Shown piece after piece: positions 1 to 8,899 of a DNA stretch of 64,000 nucleotides. Made by a program: the position numbers and the translations under genes. The notes beneath the pieces are model-generated. The model was not told where the DNA came from. It did not search any database and saw only the letters and a program-made list of their open reading frames with translations. Positions within the stretch are counted from its first letter, which is position 1. Each line of letters starts with the position of its first letter. Where the stretch lies: NCBI GenBank assembly GCA_002364325.1, contig DEXV01000008.1, positions 1-64,000 of the forward strand, written 5' to 3'. Source of the DNA: Gillisia sp. UBA3175 (lineage in GTDB: Bacteria; Bacteroidota; Bacteroidia; Flavobacteriales; Flavobacteriaceae).

Positions 1-94
1 AAATAAAAGGAGTTGAACCTTTTTTTAAAACCCAACCTCGGGATCTCTTTTCAATCTGTAATTTGTGAACTTTTACTCCCGCTCAAAGCGGCTG

Positions 95-127
95 CAAATA
101 TACAATGCTTTTTCCTTACCAACCAAA
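95..127 (-). promoter_or_regulatory. Proximal stable-RNA-type promoter (probably rRNA P2)
   Basis: Read on the minus strand this holds a -33 TTTG (124-127), a 21-base spacer and a -7 TATATTTG (95-102), followed by the GC-rich stretch GCAGCCGCTTTG. The same arrangement occurs again at 246-278 with the same spacer. It points leftward out of the window. The RNA it serves is not visible; an rRNA operon is the best guess because the promoter is doubled and has a GC-rich start region. Confidence 0.65.
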
Positions 128-245
128 ACTAATTTAAGTTTTTTTTAGTTAAAATTTTTGAGAACTTCTTCTCCTAAATCTTACATCACATACACACTAA
201 TCAAGGAACTTTTTGTCGCTTGGTATCTTAGTCCCAAAGCGGGTG

Positions 246-278
246 CAAATATACATAGGTTTTTTGATTAAAAACAAA
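246..278 (-). promoter_or_regulatory. Distal stable-RNA-type promoter (probably rRNA P1)
   Basis: Minus-strand TTTG (275-278), 21-base spacer and TATATTTG (246-253). The 15-mer TATATTTGCACCCGC (239-253, minus) is identical to the -7 and start region of the tRNA-Lys promoter at 18967-18981, which ties this promoter to stable-RNA transcription. It lies about 150 bases upstream of the proximal promoter. The target, likely a 16S-23S-5S operon, lies beyond the left edge. Confidence 0.65.
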
Positions 279-606
279 TTTTAAATTAAAAATATAAAGA
301 TTTTTTTAACTCTCCCTAAAAAATGCGGGATACTAAAATACAATCTTTTTATAATTAATTCCAAATCAGATCAATAAAATTTTTCGGTTAAATTTCCGGA
401 AGATAGTATCATGGATAAATAATTTAATTAAAATGGTTTCGGTTTTATTATTCAATGGTAAATACTCATTTTGGACAAATTTAACTCGCAATTATTGCCT
501 GTAAATTAACTCCATATCATTTCTTGTGACTAGAATTAAAAAACAAGAAAAGTCTAGACAGATTGAATTCAAACGTAACAGCTTTCAAATCCCTTGTTAT
601 AAAAAG
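279..606. other. Gene-free AT-rich spacer
   Basis: No coding frame, tRNA or convincing hairpin was found here. It separates the leftward stable-RNA promoters from the rightward thrS region and is very AT-rich. Confidence 0.5.
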
Positions 607-734
607 ATGAGTTCAAAAAAAAACTCTTTTACCTTCTTAAAGTGTTAGGGATAGTAACGATATCCTTTTGGGCCATTGCAATAAGCACACAATTAATAGA
701 TGCATTATTTGATACTTATATAAGACATAAATAG
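607..734 (+). other. Possible small membrane-protein ORF interrupted at an A9 run
   Basis: ATG at 607 opens a frame that stops after about 13 codons. If one base is added in the run of nine A (615-623), the frame continues to TAG at 732-734 and gives a 42-residue product with one hydrophobic segment (VLGIVTISFWAIAI) and a charged end (DTYIRHK). Without slippage only a GTG at 642 is available, giving 30 residues. It could be a decayed gene, a sequencing error in the homopolymer, a slippage-expressed peptide or chance. I do not recognise a family. Confidence 0.25.
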
Positions 735-746
735 CAAGGACCAAAA

Positions 747-793
747 GATAGAGTGGATAGCCCGGACCCAATCTTTGGATTGGGGAACACCAC
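747..793 (-). repeat. Diverged flavobacterial intergenic repeat (half element)
   Basis: The block AGCCCGGACCC (759-769) followed by GGGGAACACC (782-791) resembles the reverse complement of the left half of the repeat at 56595-56681 (CGTTTCCC...GGGTCGGGCT). The region between can form a small hairpin (CCAATC/GATTGG). It is best read as a degenerate copy of the same extragenic element in the opposite orientation. Confidence 0.4.
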
Positions 794-824
794 AATAATA
801 AAGAGTAATATATAGACGCTGCAT

Positions 825-856
825 ATTGTGCAACCGCAATTAACCTATTATCTTTG
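825..856 (+). promoter_or_regulatory. thrS promoter
   Basis: ATTG at 825-828, a 20-base spacer and a perfect -7 TATCTTTG (849-856) match the Bacteroidota sigma-A consensus. The thrS ATG lies at 874, so the expected 5' leader is only about 10 bases. That leaves no room for a T-box or a threonine attenuator. Confidence 0.65.
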
Positions 857-873
857 CGCCATAATAAATTGAT

Positions 874-2820
874 ATGATAAAGATAAGTTTGCCAGATGGC
901 ACTGTTAAGGAATTTGAGAGTGGCGCTACTCCATTGGATGTAGCCAAAAGTATTAGCGAAGGATTTGCCAGAAATGTAGTTTCGGCAAAATTTAATGATA
1001 CTATAGTAGAAGCTTCTACTCCACTTACTACGGACGGCAGTCTTATATTATATACCTGGAATGACAAGGATGGAAAAAAAGCATTTTGGCATTCTACTTC
1101 CCACGTTATGGCGCAAGCCATAGAACAATTATATCCCGGCTCTAAGTTAACCATAGGACCAGCGATAGAAAATGGCTTTTATTATGATGTTGATTTTGGG
1201 GATCAAAAAATTTCTGAAAATGACTTTAAAAAAATAGAAGATAAAATGCTCGATATTGCTCGTGGAAAACATGAGTTTAGTATGAGATCTTCTTCTAAGG
1301 CTGATGCCTTGTCTTATTATAAGGCACAAAACAATCCTTTTAAAGTTGAGTTAATAGAAAACTTAGAAGACGGAACCATTACTTTTTGCGATCATGACAG
1401 CTTTACAGATCTATGTCGAGGCGGACATATTCCAAATACAGGAATTATTAAAGCGGTAAAGTTAATGAGTGTTGCCGGAGCATACTGGAGAGGAGATGAA
1501 AAAAATCCTCAATTAACCAGAGTTTATGGTATCTCGTTTCCAAAACAAAAAGACTTAAAGGAATATCTAGAACTTTTAGAAGAAGCAAAAAAACGCGATC
1601 ACAGAAAACTAGGAAAAGAATTACAACTTTTCACTTTTTCACAAAAGGTAGGTCAAGGATTGCCATTATGGCTTCCTAAAGGTGCCGCTTTAAGAGAGCG
1701 TTTGGAGAATTTTCTGAAAGCAGCTCAGAAAAAAGCGGGTTACGAAATGGTGATCACGCCGCATATTGGTCAAAAAGAACTTTATGTTACTTCTGGTCAT
1801 TATGAAAAATATGGTGCAGATAGTTTTCAACCAATCCTTACTCCCAATGAAGGTGAAGAATTTTTACTGAAACCTATGAACTGCCCACATCACTGTGAAA
1901 TATATAATTCGGCTCCTTGGAGTTACAAGGATCTTCCGAAGCGTTTTGCTGAATTTGGTACAGTTTATCGATACGAACAAAGTGGTGAATTACATGGTTT
2001 AACCCGTGTAAGAGGATTTACTCAAGATGATGCACATATCTTTTGTACTCCAGATCAGTTGGATTCTGAATTCAAAAAAGTAATAGACCTTACCTTATAC
2101 GTATTTGAATCTTTAGGTTTCCATGAATTTACTGCACAGGTATCTTTAAGAGATCCATTAAAGAAAGAGAAATATATAGGAAGTGATGATATTTGGGAGA
2201 AAGCTGAATCTGCAATTCTTTCTGCAGCCAAGGAAAAAGGGCTTAATTATATAGTCGAAACAGGAGAAGCTGCTTTTTATGGTCCAAAATTAGACTTTAT
2301 GGTCAAGGATGCTTTAGGCAGAAGCTGGCAACTTGGCACAATTCAGGTTGATTATAACCTGCCAGAACGATTTGAACTGACATATAAGGGAAGTGATAAT
2401 GAAATGCACAGGCCAGTAATGATCCATAGAGCACCTTTTGGAAGTATGGAACGCTTTGTAGCAGTACTTCTTGAAAACACAGGAGGTAATTTCCCTCTCT
2501 GGTTAATGCCGGAGCAAGCTATTATACTCTCTCTCAGTGAGAAATATGAAAAATACTCACAAAAAGTTTTAGATTTGCTTGAAATTGACGAAATTCGCGC
2601 CGTGTCTGACGACCGAAGTGAAACCATTGGCAAGAAAATAAGGGATGCTGAAATGAGCAAAGTGCCTTATATGTTGATTGTGGGAGAGCAAGAAGAGAAA
2701 GATGGTACAGTTTCTGTACGTAGACATGGGCAGGGGGATATAGGAACAATGACTATTGAAGCCTTTGCAGAATTAGTAAAAAATGAAATTAAAAAAACGC
2801 ATAAAGCGTTTGAAGTATAA
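874..2820 (+). CDS. thrS: Threonine--tRNA ligase
   Basis: Cytoplasmic class II synthetase that charges tRNA-Thr. At 648 residues it has the normal full length. A TGS domain (about 1-63) is followed by the editing domain with HSTSH (73-77) and CRGGH. Then come the catalytic core with MNCPHH (zinc/motif 1 area), motif 2 around [16 protein letters not shown] and motif 3 [11 protein letters not shown], and the C-terminal anticodon-binding domain ending near 648. It is the first gene of a thrS-infC-rpmI-rplT cluster, an arrangement common in bacteria. The ATG at 874 sits just downstream of a strong promoter and starts directly at the TGS domain. Confidence 0.98.
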   Translation: MIKISLPDGTVKEFESGATPLDVAKSISEGFARNVVSAKFNDTIVEASTPLTTDGSLILYTWNDKDGKKAFWHSTSHVMAQAIEQLYPGSKLTIGPAIENGFYYDVDFGDQKISENDFKKIEDKMLDIARGKHEFSMRSSSKADALSYYKAQNNPFKVELIENLEDGTITFCDHDSFTDLCRGGHIPNTGIIKAVKLMSVAGAYWRGDEKNPQLTRVYGISFPKQKDLKEYLELLEEAKKRDHRKLGKELQLFTFSQKVGQGLPLWLPKGAALRERLENFLKAAQKKAGYEMVITPHIGQKELYVTSGHYEKYGADSFQPILTPNEGEEFLLKPMNCPHHCEIYNSAPWSYKDLPKRFAEFGTVYRYEQSGELHGLTRVRGFTQDDAHIFCTPDQLDSEFKKVIDLTLYVFESLGFHEFTAQVSLRDPLKKEKYIGSDDIWEKAESAILSAAKEKGLNYIVETGEAAFYGPKLDFMVKDALGRSWQLGTIQVDYNLPERFELTYKGSDNEMHRPVMIHRAPFGSMERFVAVLLENTGGNFPLWLMPEQAIILSLSEKYEKYSQKVLDLLEIDEIRAVSDDRSETIGKKIRDAEMSKVPYMLIVGEQEEKDGTVSVRRHGQGDIGTMTIEAFAELVKNEIKKTHKAFEV

Positions 2821-2836
2821 CTAAAATAAGATAGCC

Positions 2837-3394
2837 ATAGCAATACGTAGAAAAAGATCGAAGCGACCGCTAAGAGAAATTAAAGAAGACCAACACCGCA
2901 TTAACGGAAAAATCCGAGCAGAAGAATTACGCCTTGTTGGCGACAACATCGAGATGGGAGTTTATCCTATTAGAAAAGCACTTGAATTTGCAGAGGAGCA
3001 AGGGTTGGATCTTGTAGAGATTTCTCCTAATGCAAATCCGCCGGTTGCCAAGGTAATGGACTATAAGAAGTTTCTCTATGAACAAAAGAAAAGAGAAAAG
3101 GTCCTAAAAGCGAAAGCCAGTAAAGTGGTGGTTAAAGAGATTCGATTTGGTCCGCAAACCGATGATCATGATTATGAATTCAAGAAGCGTAATGCTGAGA
3201 AATTCCTTAAGGACGGAGCTAAATTAAAAGCTTTTGTATTCTTTAAAGGAAGATCTATTGTCTTTAAAGATCAGGGTCAGATATTACTTCTTCGTCTTGC
3301 ACAAGATCTGGAAGAAATTGGGAAAGTGGAACAAATGCCTAAGTTGGAAGGAAAACGTATGACTATGTTTCTCTCTCCTAAGAAAACGAAATAA
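2837..3394 (+). CDS. infC: Translation initiation factor IF-3, AUA start
   Basis: IF-3 binds the 30S subunit and discriminates against non-canonical start codons. The first ATG in frame (2954) lies inside the N-terminal domain: codons upstream of it encode the conserved RINGKIR...LRLVGDN stretch. Upstream to the in-frame stop (2822) there is no ATG, GTG or TTG, only ATA/ATT/ATC. Starting at ATA 2837 gives [11 protein letters not shown]..., matching the MAIR start usual for flavobacterial IF-3, with 185 residues. An abnormal start is known for E. coli infC (AUU), where it lets IF-3 repress itself. The gene starts 16 bases after thrS. ATA at 2831 or ATT at 2879 are less likely alternatives. Confidence 0.9.
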   Translation: MAIRRKRSKRPLREIKEDQHRINGKIRAEELRLVGDNIEMGVYPIRKALEFAEEQGLDLVEISPNANPPVAKVMDYKKFLYEQKKREKVLKAKASKVVVKEIRFGPQTDDHDYEFKKRNAEKFLKDGAKLKAFVFFKGRSIVFKDQGQILLLRLAQDLEEIGKVEQMPKLEGKRMTMFLSPKKTK

Positions 3395-3421
3395 GAACGT
3401 TAATTATAAAATTACACGAGC

Positions 3422-3619
3422 ATGCCTAAAATGAAAACTAAATCCAGTGCCAAAAAGCGTTTTAAGCTTACAGGTACAGGTAAAATTAAAAGAAAGCACG
3501 CGTTTAAAAGTCACATCTTAACAAAGAAGTCTAAGAAACGTAAGCTTGCTCTAACGCACAGTACTTTGGTACATGAGGCGGATGAGAAAAATATCAAAAC
3601 TCAATTACGTTTAAAGTAG
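3422..3619 (+). CDS. rpmI: 50S ribosomal protein L35 (bL35)
   Basis: Structural protein of the large ribosomal subunit, 65 residues, the normal length. It opens with the typical [14 protein letters not shown] block and is strongly basic throughout. It lies 27 bases after infC and before rplT, the conserved IF-3/L35/L20 order, so it is almost certainly cotranscribed with them. Confidence 0.98.
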   Translation: MPKMKTKSSAKKRFKLTGTGKIKRKHAFKSHILTKKSKKRKLALTHSTLVHEADEKNIKTQLRLK

Positions 3620-3726
3620 ATTGATGTTTTTGATGGTTTAAACTATTTAAAAACCCTGGAGTTGTGCAATAAAAGTATTCAGAACCAATAATTTATGAAT
3701 CGCCTTCTTCAAAAACAATTAAAATT

Positions 3727-4071
3727 ATGCCAAGATCAGTAAATTCAGTTGCCAAGAGAGCCAGAAGAAAAAAGGTTCTTAAGCAAGCAAAAGGTTACTT
3801 TGGACGTCGTAAAAACGTTTGGACTGTAGCTAAAAATGCGGTAGATAAAGCAATGTTATATGCTTATAGAGACCGTAAAACCAAGAAAAGAAATTTCCGT
3901 TCTCTTTGGATCGTGCGTATTAATGCAGGAGCTAGAATTCACGGAATGTCTTATTCACAGTTTATGGGAGGTTTAAAGGCTGCCAATATCGGGTTAAATC
4001 GTAAAGTTTTAGCCGATCTAGCTATGAACCATCCAGAAGCGTTTGGAGCTATAGTAAACAAAGTAAAATAA
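3727..4071 (+). CDS. rplT: 50S ribosomal protein L20 (bL20)
   Basis: Assembly-initiating protein of the large subunit, 114 residues. The [23 protein letters not shown] start and the later [15 protein letters not shown] block are characteristic. A 107-base gap separates it from rpmI, longer than the other gaps in the operon. In other bacteria L20 represses this operon through an RNA structure in this area; I cannot demonstrate one here. A strong terminator follows. Confidence 0.98.
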   Translation: MPRSVNSVAKRARRKKVLKQAKGYFGRRKNVWTVAKNAVDKAMLYAYRDRKTKKRNFRSLWIVRINAGARIHGMSYSQFMGGLKAANIGLNRKVLADLAMNHPEAFGAIVNKVK

Positions 4072-4101
4072 TATTTTTCACGATTAACGTTCTTATATAT
4101 C

Positions 4102-4133
4102 AAAAACTCGCTCCAATGGAGCGAGTTTTTTTT
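4102..4133 (+). terminator. Rho-independent terminator after rplT
   Basis: Stem AAAACTCGCTCC / GGAGCGAGTTTT with a 3-base AAT loop and a run of eight T closes the thrS-rplT operon. Confidence 0.95.
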
Positions 4134-4636
4134 ATTACCTCCTATTGGATTGGTTTTTTGAGATGATCAGTCTTTCAGAATCTGAAAATATATATTCCTT
4201 TTAAATAATTGAATCAATTTCCAAATGCAGTAAGGACGACTAATTTTGTTTAAGCTCCATTATTTTTATGCTCATCGAGATAAATTCCCTACAAAGGCGC
4301 CAAATTTTATCTTCCATAAGTAATTGGAATTTGTCAAGGAGAGTTTTAAGGTGAGCGGGCATATTAGCGGGAACTTCAGAATTATGTTTGTAATCTGGCT
4401 AGTTTTAAGATAACATAATATTAAATTGACTCTTAAAATCTTTTATCAGGATAGGAGCTTCATTTTTATTAATTTTTCAAACTTGCTTAAGGATGTGCTA
4501 TAAATACAAGTAATATTCCTATTGCAATTTTAGAAGCTCACGAATATTCCTAATAATTAAATCGGTTACCAAATAAAAATCCCGTGATTTTGATGTGAGT
4601 TTGAATTCCTTTGAATGACCTTGTTCATTTATACAA
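4134..4636. other. Gene-free intergenic region
   Basis: About 500 bases between two convergent units. I found no coding frame with family features, no tRNA and no strong hairpin. A short plus-strand frame at 4611-4889 overlaps the permease gene antisense and is not credible. Confidence 0.5.
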
Positions 4637-5770
4637 TCACTTTTCTTCCTTTTTATCCTTATTCATACTCACTGAACTTTTCTTCTTTTCTTTACCTCTA
4701 TCTGTGACTACCACTTCAGAAATGTATGCATTCTCTTCGTTTTTAGCTTCCAAAAAATCCTTTACATATAATTCCTTAATAATAACAATAAGAGCAGCTA
4801 GAATTGGCGTGGCCAATATTAGACCCAGAATTCCTGTAAGCACTCCTAAAAGCACCATCCAGAATAGTGTAAGTGCCGGAGGGAGATGAACCATTTTCTT
4901 CTCGATCATAGGTGTGATCAAATAACTTTCCACTATCTGAATTGCAAAATAAAGTATGAGAACATAAATAAACATGTTACCTCCTTGCATAAGGGCGATC
5001 AACACCGCAGGAGCTAAGGCCAGATATGGCCCGATATTAGGTATGAATGATAATAAAGCCGCTATAAATGCCAGAGCATATGGCATAGGCATTCCAAGAA
5101 TTTCAAGACCAATTGCAGTAAAAATCCCAACAACTATCATAGAAAATAATTTGGCAATCATCCACAGACTAAGAGATTTTTGTGTCTTATCCATCACTTC
5201 TCTCAACCTCGGACGAAAATTTAAAGGGAACAACCTAATAAAACCTTTAGTGTAAATACCGGGACTAGACGCTAAAAATATTCCAGTAACAATAATGATA
5301 AAAAAGTTGGCTAGACCACCTATAGTTGTAGAAAAAGAGCCAACAATACGGGACATAACCTCATCCCTATTTTCAAATAGGTCGCCTAAATCAGTTGGAA
5401 GCTTATTAAATAAACTTTGACCAAGGGAAGTTTGAGAAATTTGTTCCTTTAGATTTTGGAGAGATCTTGGCAAAGTTTCGGTCATTTCCTTTACTTGCTC
5501 AGCCATAGATTGACCTATTAATAGAACAATTAAAAAAAAGATCACCGTGATAACAAGGAGCACAAGAAATAATGCCAACCCATATTTTATGGGGGTTTTT
5601 CTAACTATCCAAGCGGAAGCAAAATTTAGCAATACAGCAAAAAAGATTCCTGCAAAAACTAATAGGAAAAAATTGGTATGAAAAATAAGGAGAGCAAAAG
5701 CTGAAAGCATTAGCGATGCGATAAAAATTGTCTTAGTGATCTTCCGATTGAAATTATCTGCTTTTTCCAT
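4637..5770 (-). CDS. AI-2E family transporter (PerM/YdiK-like permease)
   Basis: Inner-membrane protein of 377 residues, normal for the family. Hydrophobic segments lie at about 12-55, 65-90, 150-172 and a dense group at 205-335, with the characteristic FIPNIGPYLALAPA-type loop near 240-255. Members export autoinducer-2 or act as Na+/H+ antiporters; the substrate here is unknown. The last 30 residues are a hydrophilic, lysine-rich tail that probably faces the cytoplasm. It begins 26 bases after the stop of the secreted-protein gene at 5797-7053 and probably belongs to the same unit. Confidence 0.88.
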   Translation of the reverse strand: MEKADNFNRKITKTIFIASLMLSAFALLIFHTNFFLLVFAGIFFAVLLNFASAWIVRKTPIKYGLALFLVLLVITVIFFLIVLLIGQSMAEQVKEMTETLPRSLQNLKEQISQTSLGQSLFNKLPTDLGDLFENRDEVMSRIVGSFSTTIGGLANFFIIIVTGIFLASSPGIYTKGFIRLFPLNFRPRLREVMDKTQKSLSLWMIAKLFSMIVVGIFTAIGLEILGMPMPYALAFIAALLSFIPNIGPYLALAPAVLIALMQGGNMFIYVLILYFAIQIVESYLITPMIEKKMVHLPPALTLFWMVLLGVLTGILGLILATPILAALIVIIKELYVKDFLEAKNEENAYISEVVVTDRGKEKKKSSVSMNKDKKEEK

Positions 5771-5796
5771 AAATAATTAATATAGCAATTACACCT

Positions 5797-7053
5797 TTAC
5801 GTTTTCTGTTTCTTCTTTTTAGCTGCCGGAAATAGCACATTATTAAGAATAAGTCTATAACCTGGAGAAGTTGGATGAAGTTCTAATTCTGTTTTTGGAT
5901 CACCAACTCGATGTTGATAATCTTCCGGGTCATGACCTCCATAAAACGTATAAAAGCCCCTACCTTTAATACCATGAATATATCGTGCTTCTTCATTTAA
6001 CTTATTCTCGGCAAGGACAAGAACATTAGATTTTAAAGTAGTTTTATTAAATGCCGTAGTTTGTCCCATAAATCCTTTTACCAAACTTGTGTGATTTTGA
6101 TTTAACATGGTTGGAATGGGATCCCATTTAGCAGAAAACTCCATCAAGGTAAAATAATCCGATTCAGTAGGGATCTGCCTTTTATCGGTCATGTCTATCG
6201 AAGAGAATTCGTAGATCATTGGGCTTCGTTCTAAAATAAAATCAGTGAAAGCAAAAGTGTTTTCAAATTTGATCTTAGATTGATATCCTGGTTCACTTGG
6301 ATCTCCATCGAACATAGGCTCTGCAATATCTACGCCTTCTGCTGCCAATGCAATATCAAAGCTATCTGTAGCACTGCACATGGCAAACATAAATCCGCCG
6401 CCAATCACATAATCCCGAATCTTTAAGGCAACCGCTAATTTTTCTTCGGAAACCTTCTGATAACCCAGTTTTGTTGCCAAAGCTTCGGCTTCTCTTTTCT
6501 CTTCAATATACCAAGGGGTTGTCCTATAATTTCTGTAAAATTTACCATATTGTCCCGTAAAATCTTCGTGATGTAAATGCAACCAATCATATAACAGCAA
6601 AGCGTCTCCCAAAACTTCAGTATCATAAATAGTAGTATAAGGAATTTCGGCATAGGTTAAAACCATAGTCACAGCATCGTCCCAAGGTTTATTTCCTTGT
6701 GGTGCATAAACTGCAATTCTTGGGGCTTTTTCCAAAATAACAGCTTCCATATTCCTGGAAGGACTTTGTATTTCCTCTAATATAGAAACCACTTTGGAGT
6801 CGCTTAAAACTTCATAAGAAACTCCACGAATCTTACACTCTTTGCGCAAAGCATCTGTATCTGAAATAAGAAAGGAACCACCTCTATAATTTAGCAACCA
6901 CTGTACTTTTAAATTATTCTGAAGTGCATAATATGTGATGCCGTATGCTTTTAAGTGATTCACTTGAGTATCGGCATCCATTGGAATTAATATTTGAGAC
7001 GCATTTATTTGAAACGATATTATAAAAAAACCCAGCATTAAGACAAAGGTCAT
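5797..7053 (-). CDS. Conserved secreted Bacteroidota protein, often labelled asparagine synthetase B
   Basis: The frame is open to 7215, but the ATG at 7053 starts a signal peptide (MTFVLMLGFFIISFQINA) just before SQILIPMDADTQ, so 418 residues is the likely product; ATG at 7038 is an alternative. Close relatives in flavobacteria carry the name asparagine synthetase B. I see no N-terminal cysteine glutaminase and no SGGLDS ATP-binding motif, and the protein is exported, so that name is probably wrong. Conserved-looking stretches include LHLHHEDFTGQYGKFYR, GGGFMFAMCSATDSFDIA and FYTFYGGHDPEDYQHRVG, and the C-terminus is KKKKQKT. The gene follows dnaB. Function unknown. Confidence 0.8.
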   Translation of the reverse strand: MTFVLMLGFFIISFQINASQILIPMDADTQVNHLKAYGITYYALQNNLKVQWLLNYRGGSFLISDTDALRKECKIRGVSYEVLSDSKVVSILEEIQSPSRNMEAVILEKAPRIAVYAPQGNKPWDDAVTMVLTYAEIPYTTIYDTEVLGDALLLYDWLHLHHEDFTGQYGKFYRNYRTTPWYIEEKREAEALATKLGYQKVSEEKLAVALKIRDYVIGGGFMFAMCSATDSFDIALAAEGVDIAEPMFDGDPSEPGYQSKIKFENTFAFTDFILERSPMIYEFSSIDMTDKRQIPTESDYFTLMEFSAKWDPIPTMLNQNHTSLVKGFMGQTTAFNKTTLKSNVLVLAENKLNEEARYIHGIKGRGFYTFYGGHDPEDYQHRVGDPKTELELHPTSPGYRLILNNVLFPAAKKKKQKT

Positions 7054-7062
7054 GATGCTGGG
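7028..7062 (-). promoter_or_regulatory. Terminator-like hairpin over the start of the secreted-protein gene
   Basis: On the minus strand CCCAGCAT (7055-7062) and ATGCTGGG (7031-7038) form an 8-bp stem with an inner GAC/GTC pair. Seven T follow at once. The structure covers the ATG at 7053 and the first signal-peptide codons, downstream of dnaB. It could end part of the dnaB transcripts or limit initiation on the next gene. Confidence 0.45.
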
Positions 7063-7174
7063 CTCGGGGTATTTATAGTGGTTGGAATAGAACACTCTCT
7101 TTTCACAACATAAAGTAGGTTTATTTTTTTTACAGGGCTTATTTGTTACAATTAAGTAATTCTTTTTATTGAAA

Positions 7175-8734
7175 TTAAAAAGGGACGTCGCTGTCATCAT
7201 CATTAAAATCGTCATTCATGGAGCTTCCAAAGGCTTCAGCAGCACTTGGATTTGGCAAATTATGACTTTTAAAAGTATCATCGTTTGCTGCTTCATTCAT
7301 TTTGGAATGGAATTCACCAAAAGGTGAATCAAAGTCATCTAAGTTATCAAATTTACCAAGATGTCCAACAAATTTCAAGCGTATACTTTCCAGCCCACCG
7401 TTACGGTGTTTAGCGACAATAAATTCACCTTGACCAGCGGTTGGAGAACGTTCTTCATCATCCCATTCGTCTATCTTATAATACTCTGGTCTGTAGATAA
7501 AAGAAACGATATCGGCATCTTGCTCAATAGCTCCAGATTCCCTTAAATCACTTAACAAAGGTCTTTTACTACCGCCACGAGTTTCTACAGCACGCGAAAG
7601 CTGAGATAATGCAATAACCGGAATGTTCAATTCTTTTGCTAAAGCTTTTAAGTTTCTGGAAATTGTAGATATTTCTTGTTCTCTATTTCCTCCTTTTACA
7701 GAGCTTCCAGCGGTCATTAATTGCAAATAATCTACCACCACCATTTTAATTCCATGTTGGGAAGAAAGTCTTCTTGCTTTTGCTCTTAGATCGAATATTG
7801 AAAGCGAAGGAGTGTCATCTATAAATAAAGGTGCTTTTTCAAGATCCTTAACTTTTACATTAAGCTGTTCCCACTCATGCGTTTCTAAATTTCCGGTTCT
7901 AAGTTTTTCTGAAGACAACCCAGTTTCAGAAGAAATTAGTCTCGTGATAAGTTGTACAGCAGACATCTCCAAAGAGAAAAAAGCAACAGGTATATTATGT
8001 CCCACGGCAATATTTCGTGCCATAGATAAAGTAAGTGCTGTTTTACCCATACCTGGACGAGCAGCTATAATAATAAGGTCACTAGGTTGCCATCCTGAGG
8101 TAAGTTTATCCAACTTATCAAAGCCAGAGGGCACCCCACTTAATCCTTCTTTATTAGAAATTTCTTGAATTCTATTCTTCGCCTGGATCACTAAACTATG
8201 AGCCGTTTCTGAAGACCTTTTAATATTTCCTTGAGTTACTTCGTATAATTTAGATTCTGCTGTATCTAAAAGATCGAAAACATCTGTAGACTCATCGTAA
8301 GATTCCTCGATAATCTCGTTAGAGATCTTTATAAGACTGCGTTGAATATATTTTTGAAGAATGATCCTAGCATGAAATTCGATATGCGCAGAAGAAGAAA
8401 CTTTTTGAGTAAGTTGAATTAGATAATATTCACCTCCTACTTTATCAAGATTCCCATCTTTTCGTAATTGATTAGAAACAGTTAATAAGTCGATTGCCTC
8501 TGTGTTTTCAAACAACTTGTAAATAGCCTCATAGATATGTTTATGAGCAGTTTTATAAAACACCTCCGAATGCAGAATGTCGATAATTTCATCTACACCC
8601 TTTTTATCGATCATCATTGCACCCAGCACAACCTCCTCTAAATCAACAGCTTGTGGTGGTATCTTTCCCTTTTCGAGATTAATAACATTACCTTGGCCAT
8701 ATTTTAAATTTTGGGGGGCTGTAACTTTTTCCAT
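7175..8734 (-). CDS. dnaB: Replicative DNA helicase DnaB
   Basis: Hexameric fork helicase, 519 residues. The N-terminal DnaB domain lies at about 28-130, a linker at 150-195 and the RecA-like motor from about 200. Walker A is ARPGMGKT (225-232), Walker B VVVDYLQLM, and SQLSRAVETR and LRESGAIEQDAD follow. The last 35-40 residues are acidic and low in complexity and end NDDDSDVPF, close to the SSB C-terminal tip (DDDIPF). The secreted-protein gene lies downstream. No intein is present. Confidence 0.97.
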   Translation of the reverse strand: MEKVTAPQNLKYGQGNVINLEKGKIPPQAVDLEEVVLGAMMIDKKGVDEIIDILHSEVFYKTAHKHIYEAIYKLFENTEAIDLLTVSNQLRKDGNLDKVGGEYYLIQLTQKVSSSAHIEFHARIILQKYIQRSLIKISNEIIEESYDESTDVFDLLDTAESKLYEVTQGNIKRSSETAHSLVIQAKNRIQEISNKEGLSGVPSGFDKLDKLTSGWQPSDLIIIAARPGMGKTALTLSMARNIAVGHNIPVAFFSLEMSAVQLITRLISSETGLSSEKLRTGNLETHEWEQLNVKVKDLEKAPLFIDDTPSLSIFDLRAKARRLSSQHGIKMVVVDYLQLMTAGSSVKGGNREQEISTISRNLKALAKELNIPVIALSQLSRAVETRGGSKRPLLSDLRESGAIEQDADIVSFIYRPEYYKIDEWDDEERSPTAGQGEFIVAKHRNGGLESIRLKFVGHLGKFDNLDDFDSPFGEFHSKMNEAANDDTFKSHNLPNPSAAEAFGSSMNDDFNDDDSDVPF

Positions 8735-8845
8735 TTTACGAATGTAAATAATTTGTTAAGATAAACTTAAACTAATCCTTTATGTTAGTTCACAGGTAGT
8801 GAACAATCCACCTGTTCATAACTTAATTTTTTTGTTGATAAGGCC

Positions 8846-8878
8846 AAAAAAATCCGAAGAAAAACTTCGGATTTTTTT
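8846..8878 (-). terminator. Terminator downstream of accA
   Basis: AAATCCGAAG / CTTCGGATTT stem with a 5-base loop, flanked by A and T runs, so it works on either strand. It lies 22 bases beyond the accA stop. Confidence 0.9.
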
Positions 8879-8899
8879 GAATGTATGATTAATAGAGAA

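Noticed and set aside
1..60. Possible tRNA from the GGTTCAACTCC-like stretch (minus strand)
   Set aside because: No acceptor or anticodon stem can be built around it; more likely the leader of a stable-RNA transcript.
4611..4889. Plus-strand 92-codon frame at the end of the AI-2E permease
   Set aside because: Antisense to the permease tail; no features of its own.
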